NCBI RefSeq assembly: GCF_026745355.1
Contig: NC_079202.1
Span: 35,914,763-35,978,762, forward strand
Origin: Beta vulgaris subsp. vulgaris
Lineage: Eukaryota > Streptophyta > Magnoliopsida > Caryophyllales > Amaranthaceae
DNA length: 64,000 nt
Direction: 5' to 3'
Part shown: positions 25,099-41,836 of the stretch, piece by piece
Numbering within the stretch: the first letter of the stretch is position 1
Layout of the letters: each line of letters starts with the position of its first letter
Position numbers and translations under genes: made by a program
The notes under the pieces: generated by a model
The model's database searches: none
What the model was told of the DNA's origin: nothing
What the model saw: only the letters and a program-made list of their open reading frames with translations

Positions 25099-27095
25099 AA
25101 TGGGGTTTTCACATCTGACGAAAAACAATTGTTGGTAATTGGGAAATGGGGTTTTCATGGTGGGTGATGAGATCCTAATGGTTGTGGAAGGTGGGGGAAG
25201 GCGGTCGTGATGGTGGCTGAACGTAGCAGCCAAAGGAACTGGCGCGAAGCAGAACAAAAGAGAGATGTGAATGGAGGAAATAGATTTGAATGGAGGAGGC
25301 TGGTTAATTTTGTAGATTTTTTTGCGAGAAATTCAAAGGTGGTGGAAGATGAGTGGTTGTGGCAGTGGAGGGACTCAAGGAAGGAGATGAGTAAGCTGAC
25401 TTTAGAAAGAGGCAATAGCCAAATAGGTTTGCATGCTATAGCTAAAGAGTGAAAAAAAATTATATGGACAGATGGACTTGGTCGACACTAAATTCGTGTG
25501 GATCTAATGTTAATTCATATAGTTTATGAAGAAAAAAAGGGTTATTATATTGAAAAAAATCTAAAAAAATAAGTAGATAAAGATTATAAAGCTTGACCAT
25601 GTGAAAAAAAAAGGTTACTATGTCACAAAGTGAAAATTTTATTAGGATAAACTAATTTGAAAAAGAGTGATTATTTAAAAAAAACGATCACAATAATAGA
25701 TAGTAACTGTGTAATGTAACTTAAAATTTTAAAAAGTTATTATATAGAAAAAAAGATTACTATGTTAAACAAGTAGCTTTGGTCCACAATAATATTATTG
25801 TGACCGGGTCTACGCATTTGTAACCAAGTCTATGCAAGACTAACTTGAGAGGGAGTGGGTATGAGTAAAAGTATTAGATATGTTATCTTAATGAATTGCA
25901 TAAAAAGGACATCAAAACTTAAATTATGTAAAATAAAAATTCTAAATTATGCATCAAACGTTAAATTTATGCAATTAATTAAATTTAAAAATGATTCTCG
26001 CACGCATAGCGTGCATATAAGGCTATATAATTTATACTAAAACACACATATCTAATGTATACATAACAATTAAAGATCAAGCCACGTAAACGTACCTTGA
26101 TAATTCACGAAACAAGAAAATCAACTAGTAAGGGAATGCTCACGAACGAAATCCTCATATCAATTATAAACTAGTTCTAATCAAAACGATGAGCAATATA
26201 TGAAATCTAAAAGAAAATTATGCTAAACTAACTAATTGTAAACATGATTCATGCTCAAACAATAAAAACATATTTTTATAAAACTCAAAAAGATCAAAAA
26301 CTAGAAATTAAAACAACTTGAAAAAGAGTACTTACAAAACCTCCCGCTAAAACTCCTCGGTGAAAAACTAAAGCTACTCAAAGAAAACACTCACTTTAGG
26401 GAAAACTTTATAAAGAACTCTCAAGATTTTTGGTGAAGAAAAAGTGGAGGATTAAAGAGGTATTTATAGTGTAAATTAGGGTAGAAAAGAGGTAAAACTT
26501 TCCTAAATCATTGATTATCGCAAATGAATGTAAAAATTTTCTTACACAATGCAAAGATGCCGTGCAACTGTAGTTACACCAGATTTTTTTTTTTTGAATT
26601 TTCCTTTATTTATAAAAATCTTTCCTAAAATCAATTTTGTTTGATTTTAAACATATTGTTAAATCTTCCCAAATTAATTAAAATCTCATACTTTCTAACT
26701 CAATATAAACCTCATAAAAATCTGATTTTATAAGACTTAACAAAATATTTTAAATATTTAAAGTTTTCGGTTTTATTTAAAAGAAATCGATTTTTTAAAA
26801 CAACACTTATAAAAAAATCCGAAAATTACATACTAAAATGTATAATTTGATTTTATTCCCAAAAATTAATTTTGATTTTATAAATTTATTTATCAAATAT
26901 TTGTTTAAATAATTAAATAAATAAATAAGATAATGACAAGAGCAACTATTATAAAAAAATTTACTAAAGTAACCTTTGAAATTCAAACTATATTTCCCTC
27001 CAAATGATTCCGTCCAATGTGATTTTAAAAATAGTTTAAAAAGAGTTTTGAAAATAAAATTTAGAATGGTTTTAAATAATCTCAATAAATGCCTA
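25099..27095 (-). other. Rest of the minus-strand LTR remnant
   Basis: No supportable gene. A G-rich stretch at 25150-25450 gives overlapping frames on both strands of low-complexity composition. The part from about 26330 to 27111 holds the presumed U3/R region with the TATA box. Confidence 0.4.
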
Positions 27096-27111
27096 AAAAA
27101 TACGGGGTATT

Positions 27112-29933
27112 ACATCTTTGGCAATCTCCTGTTTTGTCAAATCAATTATTTCGTTATTATGTTGTGTTTGTTGATGATTTCTCGCAATATTCATGGATTT
27201 ATCATTTTCGTCGAAAATCAGAAGCTTATTCTCAATTTATTGTGTTTCAAAAGATGGTTGAAAATCTTTTTAATTGCAAGATTAAAATTTTTCAAAGTAA
27301 TGGGGGTAGGGAATCAGATAATTCTTCTCTTCTACAACATTTTCGTGACAAGGCATGATTTTGCAAAAATCTTTTCCACATACTCCAGCTTAAAACGGTG
27401 TTGCCGAATGCAAACATCGTCATATCATTGAAATGGCTCGTACTATGATAATTCATTCTGATTTTCCTGCTGAATTTTGGGTTGATGCATCCTACACTGC
27501 CACCTACACCATTAGTAGATTGCCCAGCTCAGCTTTACGGGGTGTTTCACCTTTTGAAAAATTGTTTCATCGTCCCCCTTCCTATCATTTTTTGAAAACT
27601 TTTGGTTGTGAATGCTTCCCTTTGTTCTTAAACTCTAAAAATCACAAACTACAACCCAAGTCTAAAACATGTGTTTTTATTGGATATGCATTGGATTATA
27701 AAGGTTATCGTTGCTTTGATCCTACTACCAACAAAGTGTTCACTAGTCGTCATGTTCTTTTCCACGAACATAAGTTTCCTTATCGTAGTCGTGTAGGTCA
27801 TCAATCCACCATGCCTTACACGTCCCCCATGGTCTTAGATTTTGCTTGGAGTCCCACAGATGTTTTATCACCTAGTCTGTCTAGCGTGTCCCCTGGCCGT
27901 GTCCCAGTTTCGCATCCCCGCGCAACATTGACGTTGCCTTGCGAGATGGTTCTCCCCATCTCTCATCTCCTTCGCCTCTTGCGTCGGCTCGACAAGCTCC
28001 CAGCCCAGCGTCTTCCCCATCCCCCCCTTGTCGCGTCTGCCTTCCCCGTCGAGTCTCCAACGCCCGTTGGCTCGACTCCTTCCACCCCGTCAGGTTCTGT
28101 CCAGCCCGTCGAGTCTCCAGCGCCCGCTGGCTCGACTCCCTCCAACCCGTCCGGTTCTGCTCAGCCCGCTGGTCCAGCGCGTTCGAGACGCATCCTCACA
28201 CCGGGTCTGGCCACCTAGCTCCTAATTTCTCCAGCATCTTTCGTCTCCTCAGTCCGCGGTTCTCCGCCTCCATCCTCTAGTGTTCCGATGTCTCATCCTG
28301 TTGTCATAAATCATCATCCAATGGTTACTCGTCTAAAAGATGGTGTGTCTAAGCCTAGAGTTTTAATGAACTTAAACACTGAAATTGTAGAGTCTGAGCC
28401 TACTAATTTTGAACAAGCTTCTAAAGACTCGCGTTGGCGTCAAGTTATGCTAGATGAATATAAGGATTTAATTAATAATGACACATGGGAGTTGGTACCT
28501 CGCAACTGTGATAAGAATTTACTTGGTTGTAAGTGGTTTTATTAAATTAAATACAATTCTGATGGTTTTGTGGAGCAGTTCAAAGCCAGGCTTATCGTTT
28601 TTGAAAATCACCAGCAGGCAGGTATTGATTACTTTGAAACCTTTAATCCTGTTGTTAAGCATACTATTTTTCGCTTAATTATTACTATTGTTGTTTCTCT
28701 AAAATGGTATATTCGTCAATTAGATGTCAAAAATGCTTTCTTTCATGATTTTATTCATGAAGAAGTTTATATGCGTCAACCTCCGGGTTTTATTCATCCA
28801 TATAAACCTTCTCATATTTGTCGTCTCCGTAAGTCCATATATGGTTCGAAACAAGCTCCTCGAGCTTGGTTCTCGCGTTTCAGGAATTTCCTATTATCCA
28901 TTGGTTTCAAGTGCAGCAGTTGTGACACTTCTATGTTCACCCTTAAGTTTCTTGGGCATCTTATCATTCTTCTGTTATATGTTGATGATATTGTCCTTAC
29001 TGGTAGTAGTCCTCCTCTTGTCACCAAATTCATTTATGTCCTTTCTACTCAGTTTGCTATGAAGGATTTAGGGGATCTTCATTATTTTTTAGGTGTTCAG
29101 GTTGTGCGTACTCCCTCTGGTTTATTTTTGTCTCAAAATGAGTATGTTTATGATTTATTCCATAAATTTCATCTTCATACTGTTAAATCAGTTACCACTC
29201 CTGTTGTCTCTAGAGTAATATTGTCTCTGCTTGATGGAGAACCTCTTGCTGATCCCACATATTATCGTAGTATGGTTGGTACATTGCAGTACTTAACTAT
29301 GACTCGTCGAGATATTGCTTATGCTGTTAATATGATGTCTCAGTTTATGCATGCTCCTCGTACTACTCGCCTTCATGCTGTGAATAGAATTTTCAGATAT
29401 CTGCAGGGCACATTGGATTTCGGTCTCTTCCTATATAGCAATAGTTCTCCTACTGTTGTTATTGCCTGCTCTGATGATGATTGGGCAAGATGCCCTGACA
29501 CGCGACGCTCTACTACTGGCTATGCTGTTTTTCTTAGTAAGAATCTTATTTCCTGGCGTTCGAAAAAGAAACATAGTGTCTTTAAATCCTCCACTGAAGC
29601 TGAATACGGGGTTGTTGCCTACACATCTGTAGAAATCATTTGGCTCAAGCAACTTCTTGCTGAAATTGGCCATTTGTTCGTCGTCCTGTGATCGTCTATT
29701 GTGATAATGTCTCTGCTACTTATCTCACCGCTAATCCAGTTCATCATGATCATAGCAAACATATTGATGTCGACTATCATTTTGTTCGACAAATGGTTGT
29801 CAATGGAGTTTTTATTGTTCGACATGTTCCTACACAGTCTCATGTTACTGATACTTTTACTAAGGGCCTATCTACTAACTTGTTTACTAAATATCGTACC
29901 AATCTATTTGTTGTTTCACCTCATAAAAATTGA
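27112..29933 (+). pseudogene. Copia (Ale/Retrofit-like) pol: integrase, reverse transcriptase, RNase H, broken
   Basis: Integrase resumes in mid-domain at 27112 (LWQSPVLSN, VVFVDDFSQYSW) and continues after a frameshift at 27433-27800 (FPAEFWVDASYTATYTISRL, FGCECFPLF). A Pro/Ser-rich linker follows at 27900-28280. Reverse transcriptase is in a frame of 373 codons at 28570-29691, with YIRQLDVKNAFFHDF, IYGSKQAPRAWFSRF and the catalytic YVDD in LLLYVDDIVL. RNase H shows DDDWARCPDTRRSTTGY and KSSTEAEYG, then, after a frameshift near 29690, YCDNVSATYL and TDTFTKGL, ending at 29931-29933. Stops at 28216, 28543 and the two frameshifts inactivate it. The 373-codon frame is the longest intact transposon reading frame in the window. 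Confidence 0.9.
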
Positions 29934-29938
29934 TGGGG

Positions 29939-30073
29939 TGTATTAGAGTAACATTATATGTAAAGGATAGAATGGACTTTACTAGTCATAGATCTGTAAT
30001 GTAAATACTATATATATTTGAATGTCAGAGTTAACCTAATCAGGTTAACACAATTTTTCTCGACGCTTATACA
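29939..30073 (+). mobile_element. 3' LTR of the second Copia element (short)
   Basis: Follows the end of RNase H directly. The purine tract tgatgggg (29931-29938) precedes tgtattagagtaac. An inverted motif ttaacctaatcaggttaa occurs at 30031-30048. The right end is uncertain, between about 30052 and 30073, because no 5' LTR is available for comparison. LTRs of 115-200 bp are normal in Ale-type Copia elements. Confidence 0.6.
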
Positions 30074-30079
30074 GTAAGA

Positions 30080-30870
30080 GCTGGGCAATCATATATTATT
30101 GCGAGGGGTGGAAGATGAAGCCATGTGTGATACCCTCGTCAGATTGAGTGAGATGGATGTAAATGTGGTTCAAAAGGGTTGTTATATCCTATGGAATGTT
30201 TGGGTTGAAAGAAATAGGAAAGTCTTTGAGCATACAAGCCACCCTGCCACTTTTATGGGCCACAGAATTATGAGACAAGTTGATTTTAATAACTATGCTG
30301 TGAGGATTTATGGAGGAGTGAGTTCCCCCGCGGCTCAGAGTCCAGGCCGATGGCATGCTCCCACTGCTACTGCTATTAAATTGAACACGGATGCAAGCTT
30401 GGCCGATGAAGGTTGGGTGGGACTTGGAGTGATAGCCCACGACTCGGAAGGTAAGGTGTGCTTTGCTGCAACTAGACGTGTTCGTGCCTACTGGCTCCCA
30501 AGGTAGCTGAATGCAAAGCCATTTACATGGCAACCCGCTTGGCCAAAGCTCATGGGTAAGGTGACGTGATATTTGAGTCCGACTCTAGTAGCAACGAAAA
30601 GATTAACAAAAGCAACAATTTTCTTCTCAGATTTAGATGCAATACTTGGGGACATTCTATATATGTGTAATGTCTTTTCTTCTATTTTTTTTTCATGTTA
30701 AAAGGGATGGGTATATTGTTGCCTATAACCTCACTAGAGTAATGCCTTTTGGTGTTGAGCAATGTTGGGAGCGTCACTGTCCTAGTGTTGTAACACCTTA
30801 TGTACTTATGGACACCTTGTCCCTTTGATTAATGCACTTTTCTTTCCCCTCAAAAAAAAATATAAGTTGA
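30080..30870 (+). pseudogene. LINE 3' end with RNase H domain, truncated
   Basis: A readable frame at 30099-30506 contains the linker WNVWVERNRKVFEH and the start of a plant LINE RNase H (RVT_3) domain: IKLNTDASLADEGWVGLGV. The frame then breaks near 30500; the next pieces carry AECKAIYMATRLAKAHG (about 30508-30558) and VKRDGYIVAYNLTR (about 30697-30740). It ends with an A-rich tail at 30852-30861. Everything upstream of the linker is missing, cut at the Copia LTR. The family differs from the LINE at 10951, since its 3' end is unlike that one. Confidence 0.75.
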
Positions 30871-31324
30871 AGTGGGCTGTCTTTGTCTTATATAGTACAA
30901 CGAAAAAGTACTTTGGGCGCCAAAAAATGCCGCCCCTTCATTACACCTCCCTAGATTCTTTTGCGTTGCATTATTTTAATTAAATATCATAAAGTTTAGT
31001 GGAAGTTAGTGGGGCCGCACAGTTTTTTTTGGATATAAAATTCGAAGTTATCAAAAAAGTTAACACAGTTGTACTTTGGGTGAGCAAATTGCAAAAGTTG
31101 AAACTCGGATGAGTAAACTGCAACTTTTATCAAAGTTCAGTACCCAAAAGTATACTTAACTCACAAAATTAAGGAAAAAACTAATATGAACCCGGTGCAC
31201 ACTAACTTAGTATACACCTTATCATCTCACTTAAGTTTTAATGACTACAATTTTCCGTCTTTGCCGCGTTCAGTCTTCCGCTATTTTCTCTCTCCTGATA
31301 ACTTCTCTCTCCTCTCATAACTTC
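30871..31324. other. Intergenic sequence, no gene recognised
   Basis: AT-rich with scattered CT-rich patches. No coding frame, RNA gene or paired transposon ends were found. Confidence 0.4.
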
Positions 31325-31720
31325 ACTTTCCTGCTAGTGTATTTTTAAAATAAAATAGTGTATTTTGAAATAATATAGTGTATTTTAAAATGATATAGTG
31401 TATTTTAAAGTCATAGTGTTTTGTTGAGTTTTTTTTGGCATGATAGTGTTGCATGTTATAGTGTATATTGACATGATATAGTGTATTTTGAAATAATATA
31501 GTGTATTTTGACATGATAGTGTTTTGTTATATTTTTGGACATGATAGTGTTGCATGATATAGTGTGTTTTGACATAATGTAGTATATTTTGAAATGTTAT
31601 AGTGTAGTTTATTTGTATATTACACAAAATTATCATAATCGATCGTTATAGTGTTTGATATGATCGTTTATTTTGACATGATATAGTGTATTTTAAAATG
31701 ATATAGTGTATGTTTGTTCT
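31325..31720 (+). repeat. Degenerate tandem repeat, unit about 20 bp (atagtgtattttgaaatgat-like)
   Basis: The word atagtgta or atagtgtt followed by tttt(g/a)a(a/c)at occurs more than twelve times with variable spacing, most regular at 31335-31410 and 31455-31590. Minus-strand frames through it (31323-31636) are just the repeat translated. Confidence 0.8.
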
Positions 31721-32623
31721 GAACAACTATTTTTGTTAAAATTTTAGGGCGAGAAAATCTTATTGAAGAGAGAGAAAATCGCGCAGATTTTGAAAAGTGG
31801 GAGTGACTAGTTTGTAGTGGGGCACATGTCTACGCCTGGTCCACACTATTTTTAATGTGAATCGAGTCCACACAAGACGGATTGCACAATCTATACAAAT
31901 ATATTAATCCATCTACAATAAAAAAAGGGCTTTGCTAAATTACGCTCTAAATTTTCCTAGTTACGCCCTAAATACAGACTTTAAAGGTGTTGAGTAAGGA
32001 CATAGCTTAGAATAATAATTGTAAGAAGAGATAAGATAATTTAAAAGGGTAATTTTTAATACGTAAAAGTAACTCATTCGAAGAAAAATGTAATATTGTT
32101 AAATACGACATTGTCTTTAACTAAAACATTAACGTTTCTAGGGTAGCAAGTGAAGTCATCTTATACAAAACTTGCTTATTAATTTCAATAATGATGTATT
32201 GTCGTATCACATATGAGTCCGATATAAATATCTACAATTGTATAAGTTCAAACTAATATAACTATTTGATCACTTTTGAATATCAATTCATACCGTATTT
32301 ATATACCTGCATTTCTTTCCTCTCTTTCCCTTTCACTCACTCACTTTCTCTCTCCTCTCCACCACAACTGCCACCAATTTCTCTCTCCTCTCCACCACAA
32401 CTGCCACCACACCGCCACCACCATATTCTTCTCCAATTTCACACTTATGACTCCTATGTCTTCTAACAACAATGTGCCGGCACCACCACCACCGACCTAC
32501 CCCCGACACCCCACCACCGTAGTATCCCGGCCACCACCGCCGTACCCCCGACACACCACCACCATCCCCTTCTTCTCTCCTTTGTTTTCTTTATTTTCTG
32601 AAAATTTTTTTTTTAAAAAAAGA

Positions 32624-32746
32624 GGAGGCGTCCACCATGGACGCCCCACAACTGGTGGAGGCGTCCATGGCAGGCGCTCCACCGCATGGTGAGGCGCCTG
32701 CCATGGACGCCTCCACCAGTGGTGGGGGTCCATGGTGGACGCCTCC
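32624..32746. repeat. GC-rich palindrome A inside the MULE
   Basis: Two arms of about 54 bp around a short loop. The left arm begins ggaggcgtccaccatgg and ends ccatggcaggcgc. The right arm starts gcgcctgccatgg and ends ccatggtggacgcctcc. Few mismatches. It could form a hairpin of more than 50 pairs as DNA cruciform or RNA. Frames on both strands read similar Pro/Ala-rich peptides because of the symmetry; they are not genes. Confidence 0.9.
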
Positions 32747-32778
32747 CCTTTTTTTCTGAATTTTTTTTTAAAAAAAAG

Positions 32779-32902
32779 GGAGGCGTCCATGGCAGGCGCC
32801 CCACCACTGGTGGAGGCGTCCATGACAGGCGCCCCACCATGCGGTGGAGCGCCTGCCATGGACGCCTCCACCAGTGGTGGGGCGTCCATGGTGGACGCCT
32901 CC
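32779..32902. repeat. GC-rich palindrome B inside the MULE
   Basis: The second palindrome is a near copy of palindrome A. Its left arm begins ggaggcgtccatggcaggcgc and its right arm ends ccatggtggacgcctcc. The spacer between A and B (ccccttttttt...aaaaaaaaggg) is also close to an inverted repeat, as are the outer flanks, so the whole 32598-32930 stretch is symmetrical at several levels. Confidence 0.9.
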
Positions 32903-33198
32903 CCTTTTTTTAAAAAAAAATTTCAAATTACTGTTAATGAAGAAACAGAGAAGAGGAGGGTGGGTTACTACGGTTGTGGTGCGGCGGCAGTGTGTCGGTG
33001 GTGCGGCGCAGTACTGGTGCGACGGCGACTGGTGCGGCGGTGGTGGTGCACCGGTGCCCAATGGTAATGTGGGAGATGAGGGGAGAAAAGTGAATGTACA
33101 TGGTGGAAAATCTGAAAATGGAAAAATACGTATATTATACGTATTTAGGGCGTAACTAGGATATTCTAGGGCGTCGTTTAGCAAATGAGTAAAAAAAA

Positions 33199-33398
33199 AT
33201 TGCTCCCGAGACCTTAAGTACATATACTAAAGTTTTAACCACTGGACTAAGTTGTATTTAGTGTTATTATCATAAATTATTATATTAATAAATAAATTTT
33301 TTTCTTAAGTAGTTAAATCTTCAGAATAAGCTCATAGTGTTGTCTTCTCCTTGTAAATTGCTTCTTTTGTCTCAGATTCTCGATTTGTTCTTGAAAAA
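33199..33398 (+). promoter_or_regulatory. Presumed GAA1 promoter and 5' leader
   Basis: Only about 200 bases separate the MULE from the start codon. The last part (33330-33398) is a CT-rich leader, and the start context is aaaaaATGG, a good plant initiation context. No clear TATA box is visible; AT-rich sequence lies at 33255-33305. Confidence 0.4.
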
Positions 33399-40156
<6,758 letters not shown>

Positions 40157-40360
40157 TTCTCGCTGTAATATTTTCCAGACTTGTTAACATGCTATTTAGG
40201 GCCAAGTTTTGTGCCAGTTTTAACTATAATGTTGTATACAGTGGCTTAGAAGTGCTTCAAACTCGCTTCAAAAGGTTGTAGTTTTAGAATCCTGCTAACA
40301 GGTGTTATACCATCTTTTTCATCTTAGAAGGCACTAGTCTTGCTCCATTTATCAATTCTG

Positions 40361-40366
40361 AATAAA
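40361..40366 (+). terminator. Likely GAA1 polyadenylation signal
   Basis: AATAAA lies 205 bases after the stop codon, with T-rich sequence upstream and tgtgttcattg downstream. This suits a plant 3' UTR of roughly 230 bases. Confidence 0.6.
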
Positions 40367-40389
40367 TGTGTTCATTGTAAACTAAAGGT

Positions 40390-40986
40390 ACATATATGCA
40401 AGAACATAATTATTGGGTCTAAATATAGAACCCAGGCCCATTATAACTTAATTTATGATCATTGCAAAGCAATTAAGCCCAAAATTAAAAGAGGAAAGTG
40501 AAAGTAAGGCTCCAAACCCTAAGGGACGGCCTAAGGCCTCTCATAGCTACTTTCCACTGTATATATTTTATTTGGCACTCAAAAAGAGGTAATTTTATCT
40601 AAATAAACAAATACATAAATTTGACAATTCTCTCACTCTCTGGCTTTCTATTGCTCAGCAATCCAAGCAACGGAGAGACTTTTTCCGAAAATTCCCGAGT
40701 TAGTCTTCTTATTTTGTAGGTGAAAAACCCATTTGGAAATTCAACTTAACATTTATCATACTCAATTAATTGTTGATGAGCTACAAGAATGCATTCAACA
40801 AATGAGAAAATTAATTGTGCAACTCACCTAACTTTATACAAAAGTCTAAATTAATTAAGCAACTCTGATTCACATTTTCTTAGGTCAAACAAGGTTTTTT
40901 TTTTTTTTTTGGGGGGGGGGGGGGGGGGTTTGATGTTTGGTGTTTGGAGAGAAGGGGAGCAATGAAATTAAATTTTCAATAATGTA
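40390..40986. other. Intergenic sequence with a T16-G18 homopolymer pair
   Basis: No gene seen. At about 40895-40928 a run of 16 T is followed directly by a run of 18 G. Exact lengths of such runs are often unreliable in assemblies. Confidence 0.5.
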
Positions 40987-41002
40987 CATGACATTCAAGT
41001 AT
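40987..41002. repeat. TSD of the minus-strand SINE, left copy
   Basis: catgacattcaagtat at 40987-41002 and catgaaattcgagtat at 41205-41220 match at 14 of 16 positions. Confidence 0.85.
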
Positions 41003-41204
41003 TTTTTTTATTAGAAAAGATAATTGGTACGAAAACCAATCCCAACTAGGCTATTAGTGTGCAAGACACACCAACTCATAGACTAGGTACACGGTTAAAC
41101 AGTCTAGAAGTAAATTCCCCAACATATTGTTGGGATTAAGATTCGATCCTGGGCAAATGTCCTGATATTCGGGGTTGTACTCCACTGAGCTACCACCTCT
41201 CCTT
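41003..41204 (-). mobile_element. tRNA-derived SINE
   Basis: Read on the minus strand, the head at 41204 begins aggagaggtggtagctcag and contains an RNA polymerase III A box (tggtagctcagtgg) and a B box (ggatcgaatct) about 35 bases later. The body is about 120 bp and the element ends in an A-rich tail (ttctaataaaaaaaa on minus). A 16-bp TSD with two mismatches flanks it. It encodes no protein and would depend on LINE machinery, of which this window has dead copies. Length 202 bp. Confidence 0.85.
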
Positions 41205-41220
41205 CATGAAATTCGAGTAT

Positions 41221-41827
41221 ATGTAGACCTTTGTAAAACATATATCAACTAATACCATTCAATAAGTAGTGACTAATTTTTATTAGATATTTTTTTCTTT
41301 GCATAGAAAAAAATTAAATAGCGAACTTGTTCACCCTAAAATAATATAGAAAGGTGAAATTGGTTGAGAGTATCTATTAAAATGATTATAAAAATAATCC
41401 AGTTCACATGTGTTGTGAAGAATAGGCGGTCTTTTAACATAAAATTAGACGAACTCGATACTTAATTTTTCTAACAAGTCCATTCCATCTCACTCTAACC
41501 CAACACTATTCTAAACATCCCTTCTCTTCTCCTTCCTTATTTTCTTGATTCTCGAATTACAACAGACAAATTCAAAAAATAACTTGATAGTCTTACAGAA
41601 CGGATTAAACTAGTCACTAAATGGATTGGACTAGTCACTGAATGGGTTAAAGAATATCATTACTGAATAGATCAAACTGGTCACGAAATAAATTAAATTG
41701 GTCCATACATAGATTAAATTGATCACGAATAAATTAACTTGGTCCCTAAATAGATTAAATTGGTCACAATATTAAAAAAAAGTGGCATGTTCTCTTCTTA
41801 ATATTAACCTTGGGCTGAGCCTAATTT
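41221..41827. other. Intergenic sequence, no gene
   Basis: AT-rich. At about 41600-41770 a short motif (ggattaaactagtcactaaa and variants such as agattaaattggtcac) repeats six or seven times imperfectly. Confidence 0.5.
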
Positions 41828-41836
41828 TAAATTAAA

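Larger units (their letters stand above)
21592..27111 (-). mobile_element. Long LTR remnant (Ty3/Gypsy chromovirus-like) splitting the second Copia; contains nested elements
   Basis: The right edge on plus is aatacggggtattaca (27096-27111), whose complement TGTAATACCCCG is a common LTR start in plant chromoviruses. A minus-strand TATA box (complement of tatttata) is at about 26460-26468. The left edge is tggtacccggattcagcgg, giving a CA end on minus. No gag-pol is visible. A hAT element (22560-23631) and a Stowaway-like MITE (24296-24636) lie inside, leaving about 4.1 kb, which is long for an LTR, so more insertions may be hidden. The 5-base flanks (cagtc, tcttt) do not match, so the insertion was followed by deletion of host Copia sequence or the ends are slightly wrong. 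Confidence 0.5.
31928..33189. mobile_element. MULE-type transposon (non-autonomous) just upstream of GAA1
   Basis: Terminal inverted repeats of about 45 bp: the left holds tttgctaaattacgctctaa and cctagttacgccctaaatac, and the right holds their complements (gtatttagggcgtaactagg, gtttagcaaa). A 9-bp direct repeat taaaaaaa(g/a) flanks it at 31919-31927 and 33190-33198, the Mutator-type length, though it is A-rich and so less convincing. The interior has CT-rich and ccaccaccg-rich DNA and the double palindrome at 32624-32902. No transposase is present. It ends 209 bp before the GAA1 start codon. Confidence 0.75.

Noticed and set aside
25978..26012. Hairpin gcacgcatagcgtgc followed by aaggctata, like a Helitron 3' end
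   Set aside because: The bases after the hairpin give CTAT, not CTRR, and no partner end was found.
27939..28280. Alternative Pro/Ser/Arg-rich frames beside the Copia linker
   Set aside because: Shadow frames of the low-complexity integrase-RT linker in the Ale-like Copia element.
32276..33223. Eight overlapping frames of 66-151 codons on both strands
   Set aside because: They are the palindromes translated in all frames; sense and antisense peptides are alike because of the symmetry.
40895..40928. T16-G18 run as a possible quadruplex or regulatory element
   Set aside because: A single homopolymer pair with no nearby gene or repeat; length may be an assembly artefact.
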